This document shows, piece after piece, positions 31,095 to 39,201 of a stretch of DNA of 39,202 nucleotides. The translations under genes and the position numbers were made by a program. This DNA comes from JAQGLW01 sp035995725 (GTDB lineage Bacteria > Pseudomonadota > Gammaproteobacteria > Burkholderiales > Burkholderiaceae_D): contig DASYKE010000007.1 of the NCBI GenBank assembly GCA_035995725.1, positions 1 through 39,202 of the forward strand. The letters run 5' to 3'. Numbering within the stretch: the stretch's first letter is position 1; each line of letters starts with the position of its first letter. Below the pieces are notes generated by a model. The model was not told the origin of the DNA and made no database searches. It worked only from the letters and a program-made list of their open reading frames with translations.

Positions 31095-31586
31095 CTACTC
31101 TTCCAATGCGCAATTCACTGCTTTGACCGACAGTAGATCGATCAATACTTTCGGCGCGATTCCAACCAGATAACCGCGCCGTCCGCCATTGATATAAATC
31201 TTGTCGAGCGCTAGGATACCCTGCTCGGCATAAACCGGCATCGCTTTTTTTGTGCCGAAAGGGGATGTACCACCGATCAAATAACCGGAATGGCGGTTCG
31301 CGACTTCCGGCCTGCACGGTTCGATGGATTTGCATCCGATTTGCCGCGCCAGATTCCTGGTCGAGACCTTACGGTCACCATGCATCAGTACAATCATCGG
31401 TCTGGCCGCCTCATCCTGCATGATCAGCGTCTTGATCACATGATGTTCATCGACAGCCAATTCGCGCGCCGACACGGTTGTGCCTCCATGCTCCTCAAAA
31501 TCGTAGGCATGTTCAGAAAAGACAATACCTTGCTTTCGCAGCAACCGCGTCGCTGGCGTTTCGGAAACATGCTCTTTTTTTGCCAT
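31095..31586 (-). CDS. ybaK: Cys-tRNA(Pro)/Cys-tRNA(Cys) deacylase YbaK
   Basis: 163 aa, YbaK/EbsC family. It hydrolyses mischarged Cys-tRNA(Pro) in the cytoplasm. Segments: TPATRLLRKQGIVFSEHAYD, ELAVDEHHVIKTLIMQDE (family helix), HGDRKVSTRNLARQIG with the substrate-binding lysine, and YLIGGTSPFGTKKAMPVY. Full length for the family. No strong ribosome site is visible. It lies upstream of plsY on the same strand, a neighbourhood common in betaproteobacteria. Confidence 0.95.
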   Translation of the reverse strand: MAKKEHVSETPATRLLRKQGIVFSEHAYDFEEHGGTTVSARELAVDEHHVIKTLIMQDEAARPMIVLMHGDRKVSTRNLARQIGCKSIEPCRPEVANRHSGYLIGGTSPFGTKKAMPVYAEQGILALDKIYINGGRRGYLVGIAPKVLIDLLSVKAVNCALEE

Positions 31587-31808
31587 GCGTAATGGGTATT
31601 ACACCGCTCTGCAGATAACAAGCCTAAGCCGGCGATCGACCGGTTAGCGTAAATGGTAAATGCATTGAAAATGCAAAAGAAGAGAAATTAACGCGCAGGT
31701 AGGCAGTCATGGCATTGCATGTCGAATGACAATACGGTGCTGACGGGATATAAAGATCACGTCACCGAACACCGAATGCGACGCAGCCCGACGCCGGGAT
31801 AACCACGA

Positions 31809-32102
31809 TTACGGCGTATCGGTTTGAGCGTTGTTGCCGTCTGGAACCGGCCGCTCCGGATTTTCTTCCGGCTGGGCGTTCTTGTCCAGTTTGCGTTTCA
31901 GTTTTTCTTCTTTCTTTTTTTTCTTTTCCAGCTCTTTCTGACGCTTCTCGTATTGAAAATTTGTTTTTGCCAACTTGTCACTCTTAAGGTAGATGTTCTG
32001 ATAATGGAAAGGAAAGTCCGCGTCGTCCGGTCCGACTTCACTTTTGAAAGCATGTTGGTATGCATGCAACAATCGGTACCTCAAATCTGCCCGATTTTCC
32101 AT
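31809..32102 (-). CDS. Hypothetical Lys/Glu-rich coiled-coil protein, 97 aa
   Basis: No family recognised. Residues 1-40 are mixed (MENRADLRYRLLHAYQHAFK), residues ~52-72 are a near-pure charged helix (KRQKELEKKKKKEEKLKRKL), and the tail is Pro/Asn-rich. This predicts a single charged helix or coiled coil, cytoplasmic. There is no good ribosome site, so the gene is less certain than its neighbours. Confidence 0.6.
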   Translation of the reverse strand: MENRADLRYRLLHAYQHAFKSEVGPDDADFPFHYQNIYLKSDKLAKTNFQYEKRQKELEKKKKKEEKLKRKLDKNAQPEENPERPVPDGNNAQTDTP

Positions 32103-32226
32103 GAAACGAGGTCAGCGTCCTTGCAGACCAAAGGATGATAACGCGATCATAACAAGCTTTTGCCGGCAGCGATGGAATTCCCCCATTATCCCGGCCAACA
32201 AGACATAATCCGCGTGGTTCCGGATT

Positions 32227-32943
32227 TCAGGCGGGCAGCAGCAGCGCCAGTTCCGCGTCATCCAGATAACACCATTCGCCTTCACCCAGTTCCAGCGCAT
32301 CGAGCGTTAATGCACCGATTGCCGTGCGGCGCAATGCAGTGCAATGATTGCCTGCGGCAGCCAGCATGCGTTTGACCTGATGGTACTTGCCCTGCTCCAG
32401 CACGATTTCCAGCTGATGCAAATCGACCGCGCTGCAGCGCTGCGCCGCGAGCGGTGCCGGCTCGTCATGCAGCGATACACCGGCCAGCAATTGCCCGACC
32501 AGCGCCGGCGTCACCGGATCATGTGTCGTCGCTACATACACCTTGGGGATGTGCCGCCTGGGGGAAGATTGCGCGTGGATGAACGCTCCGTCATCCGACA
32601 TCAGCAGCAATCCGGTCGTATCGTGATCGAGCCGACCTACCGGTTGCACGTCGCGCCAGGTAAACTGTTCCGGCAAAATCGTCAGCACACCCGGATGGTG
32701 GCTGGGCTTTCTGGAACATTCGAAATCGGCGGGCTTGTTCAACGCGATGTAGACATGCTCGCGGTAGATCCATTCCTCGTCGAAAAGGGTGAATGCAAGA
32801 CCGGCCGTCTCGAAAGCGGTGCGATAGTCGGTAACGGTTTCACCGCGGATGGTCACTTCGCCATCGGCAATCAGTTCACGACACCATTTCCGGGTACCAA
32901 AGCCCTGCGATTGCAGAATGCGATCCAATGTCAACTTGCTCAT
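32227..32943 (-). CDS. rsuA: 16S rRNA pseudouridine synthase, RsuA family
   Basis: 238 aa. An N-terminal S4 domain (TLDRILQSQGFGTRKWCREL) is followed by a pseudouridine-synthase domain with the catalytic Asp in GRLDHDTTGLLLM, and KYHQVKRMLAAAGNHCTALRR near the end. By family it is expected to convert U516 of 16S rRNA. Normal length (E. coli 231). It is a single minus-strand gene. Confidence 0.94.
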   Translation of the reverse strand: MSKLTLDRILQSQGFGTRKWCRELIADGEVTIRGETVTDYRTAFETAGLAFTLFDEEWIYREHVYIALNKPADFECSRKPSHHPGVLTILPEQFTWRDVQPVGRLDHDTTGLLLMSDDGAFIHAQSSPRRHIPKVYVATTHDPVTPALVGQLLAGVSLHDEPAPLAAQRCSAVDLHQLEIVLEQGKYHQVKRMLAAAGNHCTALRRTAIGALTLDALELGEGEWCYLDDAELALLLPA

Positions 32944-33251
32944 GGCGGCACTGTATCAGAACCGGCGACCAACGGGAGTGCAGAGCCGACCCACGGGAGT
33001 GCACAGCCGACCACAGGGAATGCAGTGCCAACGCCACCACCGCGCGATTTGCCAGCCGGACGGGCACTCGTGCTGAGCGTTTCGCCTGTCTTGTCAAGGA
33101 TGCCAATCCATCCCGGTTTTCGCTGATAGCCTGACAATACCTGCGACATATAAACGACAAACCCTACGCAATATCGAAGCCTTCGGACGACTGAAAGCGC
33201 CGGATGCAAAGAAACATGGCATCATATTTTCATTGCAAGGAGGAAATGAAA
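32944..33251. other. Repeat-bearing gap between rsuA and the membrane hypothetical
   Basis: 308 bp. It holds the rsuA promoter region, three 21-bp direct repeats (next entry), and near its end the ribosome site of the plus-strand gene. Open frames crossing the repeat are repeat-driven and not called. Confidence 0.55.
32964..33026. repeat. Three imperfect 21-bp tandem repeats
   Basis: The units are 32964-32984, 32985-33005 and 33006-33026, each close to GCCGACCCACGGGAGTGCACA. Units 2 and 1 differ mostly by single bases; unit 3 is the most diverged. They start 21 bp from the rsuA start codon. Confidence 0.8.
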
Positions 33252-33566
33252 ATGGCTGATTCGCTGTGGACCTTCGAGCGTCGCGCTCGCTATCTGATGA
33301 GCGTCATCACGCTCCTGCTGGTACTGGCTTTGCTGCTGTTCAAGACTGGCCTGGTCAGCACAGCACCGTCATACAAGGACCAGGCATGGTATTCAGTCAG
33401 CGAGCAGGCAGGATTTGTCATCACCACGGAATATGCCGACGAAGCCGAGTGCCGGTCATCGGAAAAATCGTCGTCAACCGCGTGCTGGTCAGGAAAATAT
33501 TTAGCAGCGAATGAAAATAAAGACCCTTCAGATAAGCATCCCTTCACTTCGGGCAGCGCGCACTAA
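33252..33566 (+). CDS. Hypothetical single-helix membrane protein, 104 aa
   Basis: No family recognised. One membrane helix, LMSVITLLLVLALLLFKTGL (residues ~15-34), follows a basic start (TFERRARY), so the N-terminus is probably inside and the C-terminal ~65 residues outside. That part has two Cys in CRSSEKSSSTACW, which could form a disulfide. AAGGAGG lies 8 bp before ATG 33252, which fixes the start over ATG 33246. Confidence 0.75.
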   Translation: MADSLWTFERRARYLMSVITLLLVLALLLFKTGLVSTAPSYKDQAWYSVSEQAGFVITTEYADEAECRSSEKSSSTACWSGKYLAANENKDPSDKHPFTSGSAH

Positions 33567-33609
33567 AAGCCTATCTCGGTAGAAAACAACGCCGGCATCC
33601 TCATCGTCA

Positions 33610-33675
33610 ATCCCTCTCTTGCAAGGAAAGGGAAGCAAATTGCCCATTCTCCCTTCGGAAGAAGGCAGGATGACG
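33610..33675. repeat. Dispersed GC-rich repeat, copy F (double)
   Basis: TCCCTCTCTTGCAAGGAAAGGGA at 33610-33632 is split here as TCCCTCTCTTGC/AAGGAAAGGGA. A second arm, TTCTCCCTTCGGAAGAAGGC and GGATGACGG, lies at 33648-33675. It occupies the gap between the membrane hypothetical and the convergent DUF4186 gene. Confidence 0.6.
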
Positions 33676-33735
33676 GAAGACGGCAAAAACACGCGCCAAC
33701 CGTGTTGCTGTTTCCTGTTGAGATAGCTTCTGAGT

Positions 33736-34101
33736 TCAGCGCTCGTCTTGCAACCGCAGCCATCGCTCCAGCGCCGCGATCACGTGGTTCTGCTCCTCCA
33801 CAGTCAGCGTTCGACCTTTTTCTATACCGTGCCATTTCGCAAGGCAGGTCCGGCAGCAGGTAGCGGTCGCATGCTGTGCTACAAACACGGGATGCCCGCG
33901 AAAAGGGGTTTGTTTGCCATCGTTTACCGGCATTGCCGGGGCAAGCCGCCTGCCAATGAAGTCGCGTGCATGTTCCAGCACGATCGGAAAACCTTTCGTC
34001 TGCAGATATGCGCGCTCGCCCGGTGCAAGCCGGAACCGCCGCCGAAACGCCGAACGAGCCAGCGCGTTAAAGACATCATCCAGGTCTTTCATCGAATTCA
34101 T
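33736..34101 (-). CDS. DUF4186 family protein
   Basis: 121 aa from ATG 34101 (MNSMKDLDDVF); ATG 34092 is also possible. The family pattern is NDGKQTPFRGHPVFVAQHAT then ATCCRTCLAKWHGIEKGRTL, with a conserved His and Cys-Cys-x2-Cys cluster that could bind a metal. Function is unknown. The protein is soluble. It is convergent with the gene at 33252 and divergent from the MscS gene. Confidence 0.85.
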   Translation of the reverse strand: MNSMKDLDDVFNALARSAFRRRFRLAPGERAYLQTKGFPIVLEHARDFIGRRLAPAMPVNDGKQTPFRGHPVFVAQHATATCCRTCLAKWHGIEKGRTLTVEEQNHVIAALERWLRLQDER

Positions 34102-34261
34102 TTCTTTATATCCGATAGGTGCAATAGGCAGTGAGAGGCGATGCAGCTTGCTTTTGCGCAAAGGAAGAGAGGAACTACCGTCTCAAAAAGATATCAAGAA
34201 TTTAACGTCGACAATACAATGCCGCAGGCAGGGTTAAATTCTACCCGCCTAAAATTACACT

Positions 34262-35413
34262 ATGAATGACTACATATCCGATTGGCCGGCAAAGATCCTC
34301 TACGCTGCCATGCCTTGGATCGGAATTGCCGGTGTCATGCCGTGGATCGAGATCATTGGCCAGGCCCTGATCGCCTTTCTTGCGGTCCTGATCCTCCACA
34401 GGATAGGCACCAATATTCTGGAGCGTTTGACCGCCCCGTTTCCATTCTCCAGGCGGATTGTCCGTTACACAAACCGGATTGGCAGGGTCGTCGTTTTTCT
34501 GCTGCTGTTACAGATTATTTTGCGCAATGCGCCGGATTCGCTGCCGGGCATTTCGGTCTTGCTTCATTTGAGTGCGCTTGCTGTCATTGCCTCATTAACC
34601 TGGTTCGGGGTGCGATGCGTGGCGGCGATAGCGGACACTATCATCGAACTGAATCCGGCGCACCTACCCGACAACCTGCAGGCGCGACGGGTACAGACGC
34701 AGACCAGGGTACTGGCGCGCTCCCTGATGGTATTGATCATCATGATCGGTTCGGGGATGGCTCTGATGACGCTGCCGCTTTTGCGTCAAATCGGCACCAG
34801 CCTGCTGGCATCTGCCGGTGTCGCCGGGCTGGTGGTCGGATTTGCCGCCAAACCGGTTCTCAGTAACTTGCTCGCCGGCATGCAGATTGCGCTAACCCAG
34901 CCGATACGTCTTGAAGACGTGGTGATCGTGGAGAACGAGTGGGGATGGATCGAGGAAATCACCGGCACTTACGTAGTGGTGCGCATATGGGATCAGCGGC
35001 GCATGGTTGTGCCGCTGCAGTGGTTTATTGAACACCCGTTTCAGAACTGGACCAGAAGGAATTCCGAAATACTCGGCACGGTCTTGATCTGGGCGGACTA
35101 CCGGCTGCCGCTCGAGCCGGTTCGAAAAGAGGCCGACCGTATTTGCCATGCTGCCCCCGAGTGGGATGGGCGCCTGTGCCAGATTCAGGTGGTGGATACC
35201 AATGAGCGTGCGATGCAATTCCGCGTACTGGTCAGTGCACGCGATGCAGGACGGAATTGGGATCTGCGCTGCAGGGTACGGGAAGAGCTGGTCTACTTCA
35301 TTCAGCGCAACTACCCCGAATACTTGCCGCGCATTCGGGCAGATCTGACCACAAAGAGCGATAACGACAAGGATGAGCAAGATCGCCAGCAGACAATAAG
35401 CCGTTCATCCTGA
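34262..35413 (+). CDS. MscS-family mechanosensitive channel
   Basis: 383 aa, inner membrane. About 4-5 helices in the first 210 residues; the pore-lining TM3 is ASAGVAGLVVGFAAKPVLSN then LLAGMQIALTQPIRLEDVV, which is the MscS gate and beta-domain start. The C-terminal ~150 residues are the cytoplasmic vestibule with a charged tail. It presumably releases solutes on hypo-osmotic shock. No clear ribosome site precedes ATG 34262; ATG at residue 17 is an alternative. Confidence 0.93.
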   Translation: MNDYISDWPAKILYAAMPWIGIAGVMPWIEIIGQALIAFLAVLILHRIGTNILERLTAPFPFSRRIVRYTNRIGRVVVFLLLLQIILRNAPDSLPGISVLLHLSALAVIASLTWFGVRCVAAIADTIIELNPAHLPDNLQARRVQTQTRVLARSLMVLIIMIGSGMALMTLPLLRQIGTSLLASAGVAGLVVGFAAKPVLSNLLAGMQIALTQPIRLEDVVIVENEWGWIEEITGTYVVVRIWDQRRMVVPLQWFIEHPFQNWTRRNSEILGTVLIWADYRLPLEPVRKEADRICHAAPEWDGRLCQIQVVDTNERAMQFRVLVSARDAGRNWDLRCRVREELVYFIQRNYPEYLPRIRADLTTKSDNDKDEQDRQQTISRSS

Positions 35414-35679
35414 CCAGCAGGATAACCAAATCGCCTTGGCTAAGCGCTGAATAGTGCCAAACCCAGGCCTGTTTTGCGTGAACCAGCAATACGCCTTGTT
35501 GGTCGCAAACGCCGGGATACGCTATTTACTTTTTTTGATTCGTCCAAGTTTTCTGCCGGCAGCAGAATCAGGTTGCCTCATGAAGTACAGCACTACTAAA
35601 GTAAAGTTTTGGCTTTGACTCACAGAGAATTCTGAAGGACCATTTTCAGCTTGCTGTAAAAATCTCGGATCGTACCAGA

Positions 35680-36579
35680 ATGCAACTCATCAGCCCCCAA
35701 GCACAGCAAGTCTTGAAACACCCAGGCGCCTTTGTCATCCGGACGCTGAAGGCTTTTCGCGCCAATCAGGGGCTTCTATTGGCGGGCGCAGTCGCTTATT
35801 ACGCGCTGCTGTCCATCGTGCCGCTGCTCATTCTCATCGTGATCGCGCTGTCCCAAGTCATCGATCAGACGGAATTGCTTGACACTCTGGGCCGATATCT
35901 GGAGTGGCTGATTCCGGGACAATCCAAATCGATCGTCAACGAGTTGGCGAACTTCCTTGAGCATCGCGACGTCATCGGCTGGGTGCTGCTGGTGACGATG
36001 ATATTCTTCAGCTCGCTGGCTTTCACCGTGCTGGAAAATGCAATGTCGGTGATCTTCATGCACCGCGTCGCCGTCCGCAGGCGCCATTTTCTGGTCTCGG
36101 CGCTGCTGCCGTATTGCTACATCCTGTTCCTTGGACTCGGTCTGCTGCTGATGACGCTCGTTTCCGGAAGCCTGCAGGCGATCGGCGAGGAAAGCATCGA
36201 CTTCCTGGGGCATCGCTGGTCGCTCACCGGTGTTTCCGGCGTGCTGCTCTATTTTCTCGGCCTGGGCGGAGAAATTTTCGTTCTCACTTCCATCTACCTC
36301 GTCATGCCGGTCGGGCGGCTGTCGCTGCGGCAAGCGCTGATCGGCGGCGTCACGGCGGCACTGCTATGGGAAATCACCCGTCACGTGCTGGTCTGGTACT
36401 TCTCCACCCTGTCGCAGGTGAGCGTAGTGTACGGGTCGCTGACCACGGCGATCGTGGTACTGCTCAGCCTGGAAATCGCGGCAACATTTCTTTTGTTCGG
36501 CGCTCAAGTTATTTCGGAATACGAGCGTGTCGGCAAAGACAAACAGGATGCCCCGGCAAAGCCGTTCCGTACCGACTAA
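35680..36579 (+). CDS. YihY/BrkB family inner-membrane protein
   Basis: 299 aa with about six membrane helices. Family features are LAGAVAYYALLSIVPLLILI near the N-terminus, the central FSSLAFTVLENAMSVIFMHR and the region GAVTAALLWEITRHVLVWYF-like (observed GGVTAALLWEITRHVLVWYF). YihY relatives were once annotated as RNase BN, but that is a misassignment; function is unknown. The 266-bp gap upstream shows no strong promoter. No ribosome site beyond GGAT is visible. Confidence 0.93.
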   Translation: MQLISPQAQQVLKHPGAFVIRTLKAFRANQGLLLAGAVAYYALLSIVPLLILIVIALSQVIDQTELLDTLGRYLEWLIPGQSKSIVNELANFLEHRDVIGWVLLVTMIFFSSLAFTVLENAMSVIFMHRVAVRRRHFLVSALLPYCYILFLGLGLLLMTLVSGSLQAIGEESIDFLGHRWSLTGVSGVLLYFLGLGGEIFVLTSIYLVMPVGRLSLRQALIGGVTAALLWEITRHVLVWYFSTLSQVSVVYGSLTTAIVVLLSLEIAATFLLFGAQVISEYERVGKDKQDAPAKPFRTD

Positions 36580-36923
36580 TGTGACCTTGCCTCGCTGGCA
36601 ACGGCCTGCGGCTGCATTATGATCAAGAGGACTGGCCGTACTTCTGTTCAAGGCGGACGGTTTGGTAATTTTCGTTTAACCAACTTGCTATGTGTCCTAC
36701 CGAACGGAGCGCGCAGAATCCATGCGATATCGTGATCCCGTTTTCCTTCAAACATCCAGAAAGTGGATTTAACCTGCGACCGCAAGGCCGGCAGGGTTTT
36801 TATTCTCCATTCTTCGGCTGGTTGAAGTTTACATTTCTGAAAAAACAACCGATCTCTTATCCCGCGATTGCTTCACGCGTTATATGAGTTCCCGTTTTAC
36901 ATGGTAATTTTAAGGGCCACAAA
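36580..36923. other. Gap between yihY-like gene and the secreted Ala/Lys-rich gene
   Basis: 344 bp. A minus-strand frame at 36648-36848 is not supported by a start site or family. The last ~80 bp are AT-rich and likely contain the promoter of the gene at 36924. Confidence 0.4.
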
Positions 36924-37409
36924 ATGAATAAATTAATCGCTGCTTTGGTTGCCGGCTTGTTTGCCACTTCCGTTTTTGCACAAGCTGTTTCTCTTACTAC
37001 ACCGCCAGTCGTCGCCAAAGCCGAAGCGAAGGCCGACGCAGCTGATGTTAAAGCTGCCTCAGCAGAAACAAAGGCAGATATTAAAGCTGATGCCAGCGTG
37101 AAAAAAGCTGAAGTGAAATCCCGCGCAGCTAAAGCCAAAGCGCGTGCAAAATCTGCAAAAGCAAAAGCAAAGGCTCGTGCCAACGTTGCCACTGCAAAAT
37201 CAGAAGACAAGTTGAACGCTGATGCGCGAGCCGACAAAGTTTCAGCCAAGGCCGACGCTAAAGCCAATTCAACCATTGTAAAAGCCGACGCCGCATTGGA
37301 CAAAGCTAAAGTCGAGGCAAACGCCGATAAGGCAGCAGCTGCAATCAACACTGCCGCCGTCAAGGCTGAAGGCAAAGCCGACGTCAAAGCCGCCATCGTC
37401 AAGAACTGA
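36924..37409 (+). CDS. Secreted Ala/Lys-rich low-complexity protein, 161 aa
   Basis: A Sec signal peptide (MNKLIAALVAGLFATSVFA, cut before QAV) leads a mature chain of ~140 residues, mostly Ala, Lys, Asp, Glu and Val, with repeats like KAEAKADAADVKA and KAKARAKSAKAKAKARAN. No Cys, Trp or Tyr is seen after the signal. The pattern predicts long charged helix in the periplasm, as in histone-H1-like or LEA-like proteins; function is unknown. It has AAGGG upstream and a strong terminator 15 bp past the stop, so it is probably a stand-alone, well-expressed gene. Confidence 0.87.
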   Translation: MNKLIAALVAGLFATSVFAQAVSLTTPPVVAKAEAKADAADVKAASAETKADIKADASVKKAEVKSRAAKAKARAKSAKAKAKARANVATAKSEDKLNADARADKVSAKADAKANSTIVKADAALDKAKVEANADKAAAAINTAAVKAEGKADVKAAIVKN

Positions 37410-37423
37410 TTGGTTTATTTTCG

Positions 37424-37449
37424 AAAAGGCAGGTTCGTCCTGCCTTTTT
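37424..37449 (+). terminator. Rho-independent terminator, probably bidirectional
   Basis: AAAGGCAGG-TTCGT-CCTGCCTTTTT: a 9-bp stem with 5-nt loop and a T5 tail on the plus strand, with TTTT on the minus strand. It follows the Ala/Lys-rich gene and faces the minus-strand gene at 37546. Confidence 0.92.
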
Positions 37450-37545
37450 CTCGTCTCGGCGCTGCTGCCGTATGCTCTACTACCCTGTTCCTCGGGCCTG
37501 CTCTCTCTGCGGCAATGCTCGTTTGTGGAATTCTTTTCCCGATGC

Positions 37546-38013
37546 CTATTCGAACTTTTTGTCCTCGCTCTTGGCCTGCTCCATTGCCTCCGGTTCGAGT
37601 TCCTCGGCAAAACGGTTGAGCCGGACGAATACACCCCAGCCCGCAAGGAGTACTCCAACGGAAAGCAGAATACTTGCTGCGTGCGGGAGCAGCGACGGCG
37701 CCTCGTGCAGGACCTTGAACGTCGCGACCAGTCCTTCTATCACCAGCGCAACCACGATCACCACCAGGAATCGCGACAGATAGCGGCGCACGCGCGTGGG
37801 AGCGCTGACTTGCGCTTCACGGATAACATCTTCTTCCGTGATGGTCTGGGCAATTTGAAGTGTTACAACGGCCACAGCGATCAGCCCTATCGCTTCCATT
37901 ATCCCCTGTGCGGCCACACCGCCGAGGCACGTGGCAAGAGCATTCCAGCCGGTACGTGCAGCTATAGCGACAAGCAGAAGAGAAGCCCAGACGAAAAGAA
38001 CTGCGAAGCGCAT
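37546..38013 (-). CDS. Hypothetical membrane protein, 155 aa
   Basis: Three to four membrane helices: FAVLFVWASLLLVAIAA, IGLIAVAVVTLQIAQTI, FLVVIVVALVIEGLVATF and SILLSVGVLLAGWGVFVRL. The charged C-terminus (EELEPEAMEQAKSEDKKFE) is probably cytoplasmic. I do not assign a family. No strong ribosome site is visible before 38013. It is convergent with the Ala/Lys-rich gene and shares its terminator region. Confidence 0.8.
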   Translation of the reverse strand: MRFAVLFVWASLLLVAIAARTGWNALATCLGGVAAQGIMEAIGLIAVAVVTLQIAQTITEEDVIREAQVSAPTRVRRYLSRFLVVIVVALVIEGLVATFKVLHEAPSLLPHAASILLSVGVLLAGWGVFVRLNRFAEELEPEAMEQAKSEDKKFE

Positions 38014-38198
38014 GGAACAACCCGAATAGGCGCAACAGAATCTTCATTCAACTATTCTAGCAGCGCCGGATACCGACGAGAAAATATCGGAGGAACGCGA
38101 GGAACATGCCTGTAAAAGGCCATTTTCCAAAACGCTTTCTGCTGTTTTTAAGCGGCCGCCGACACAGGGAACGGTGGAGGCTATCGCGGACCGAGTTG

Positions 38199-38543
38199 TC
38201 AGGGAGGGCCGCGTAGAGCACGCAAGTACTCCAGTGATAAAGCAGCTCTCTTGGCTTGTCTGTAATCCGCATAAACTCTTTCACCAGGCATATGAACGCC
38301 ACGCTGCTGTTCGAAGACGAGCCAGCCCTCTGTGTCGGGCAATACGTATATCCCGTCGCAAGCAGCTTTTTCCTTAGAGACTCGCCCGTATGGCAGCTCA
38401 ATTCCATCAGCCCATGCATCGAACGCTGGCCGCGGAATGGCAAAAAGGCTGGATACGCGCGACCAATCTCCGTCAAGATGCTCTTGAACCGCCTCCCATA
38501 CTTTCCCTTTCAGGATTGCTTCAAGTCGTTGTTCCGGGGTCAT
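38199..38543 (-). CDS. Hypothetical protein, 114 aa
   Basis: Soluble, no membrane segment. No family recognised. It has a coding-like sequence (MTPEQRLEAILKGKVWEAVQ, DWSRVSSLFAIPRPAFDAWA, DGIYVLPDTEGWLVFEQQRG) with a compact alpha/beta look. GGAC about 9 bp upstream is a weak ribosome site. It lies 51 bp from the end of the channel gene on the same strand, so they may be one unit. Confidence 0.7.
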   Translation of the reverse strand: MTPEQRLEAILKGKVWEAVQEHLDGDWSRVSSLFAIPRPAFDAWADGIELPYGRVSKEKAACDGIYVLPDTEGWLVFEQQRGVHMPGERVYADYRQAKRAALSLEYLRALRGPP

Positions 38544-38594
38544 GCTTTAATGTCCGAGCTAATCGGCGCCACGGCCGTTTCATCCACTGCGTGG

Positions 38595-39020
38595 TCATCG
38601 CTCATCGTTCCAGAATCGCTCCATCGCAATGTAAACGTATGAGGCAGACCATCCGATCAACAACAGGCCATTGAGAGCCTCGGCACCAGCAAGTAATCGC
38701 AAATCTCCTTGAGGAACGACGTCCCCGTATCCGAGCGACGTGTACGTTTCGGCAGAGAAATAGAAGCAAACAGTCAGCAACGAATGAGCATTGCCCAGCA
38801 TGCCTGCACTCAAGTATCGGGCAAGCACGTAGAATGCAACGGCGTACAGAAAAATTTCCATCGCATGAGCGATGAATGCCCCAACGATGATGAAGACAAG
38901 TTTGGTCCGGCCAGGCACACGAAGGGCCGGGAGACCGACGGTAAACATGCGCAAGACTTCGTAGTGAATGACCGTTGTAAGCACGAGAAGCAAAAGACCG
39001 ACGAAGCCAACCAATACCAT
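38595..39020 (-). CDS. Two-helix ion-channel protein (K+-channel-type pore)
   Basis: 141 aa. Helices lie near residues 1-20 (MVLVGFVGLLLLVLTTVIHY), 40-70 and 115-133, and the pore loop ETYTSLGYGDVVPQGDLRLL carries the TxGYGD-type selectivity filter (here TSLGYGD). No RCK or cyclic-nucleotide domain is attached. ATG 39020 has AGAGAGG about 5 bp upstream and is preferred over a TTG at 39053. It is encoded upstream of the 114-aa hypothetical gene. Confidence 0.88.
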   Translation of the reverse strand: MVLVGFVGLLLLVLTTVIHYEVLRMFTVGLPALRVPGRTKLVFIIVGAFIAHAMEIFLYAVAFYVLARYLSAGMLGNAHSLLTVCFYFSAETYTSLGYGDVVPQGDLRLLAGAEALNGLLLIGWSASYVYIAMERFWNDER

Positions 39021-39120
39021 CGTTTCCTCTCTGGACGTTTCCCTGCTCGACAAATAGCCCGCTCGACGATCCTGCCTTAATAATCATGAGGGCATTCCCT
39101 TCGATCGAGGCTGTGGACAT

Positions 39121-39201
39121 TTACCAACTTGCTGGCTCACTATCTTTTTTATGGTCACCGACATACCGGTTCCACTTGGGCGGCCCGTTATGCCGCTTCG
39201 A
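39121..39201 (-). CDS. Possible 3' end of a gene cut by the window edge
   Basis: The minus-strand frame from the edge reads SKRHNGPPKWNRYVGDHKKD then SEPASW and TAA, with coding-like composition. Only 26 codons are visible and no family is recognised. Confidence 0.3.
   Translation of the reverse strand, partial: SKRHNGPPKWNRYVGDHKKDSEPASW

Noticed and set aside
32964..33026. Possible CRISPR array
   Set aside because: The 21-bp units are head-to-tail without spacers.
32344..33126. 260-codon plus-strand frame opposite rsuA and across the repeat
   Set aside because: Shadow of rsuA extended by the tandem repeat (repeating Thr/Glu/Pro units).
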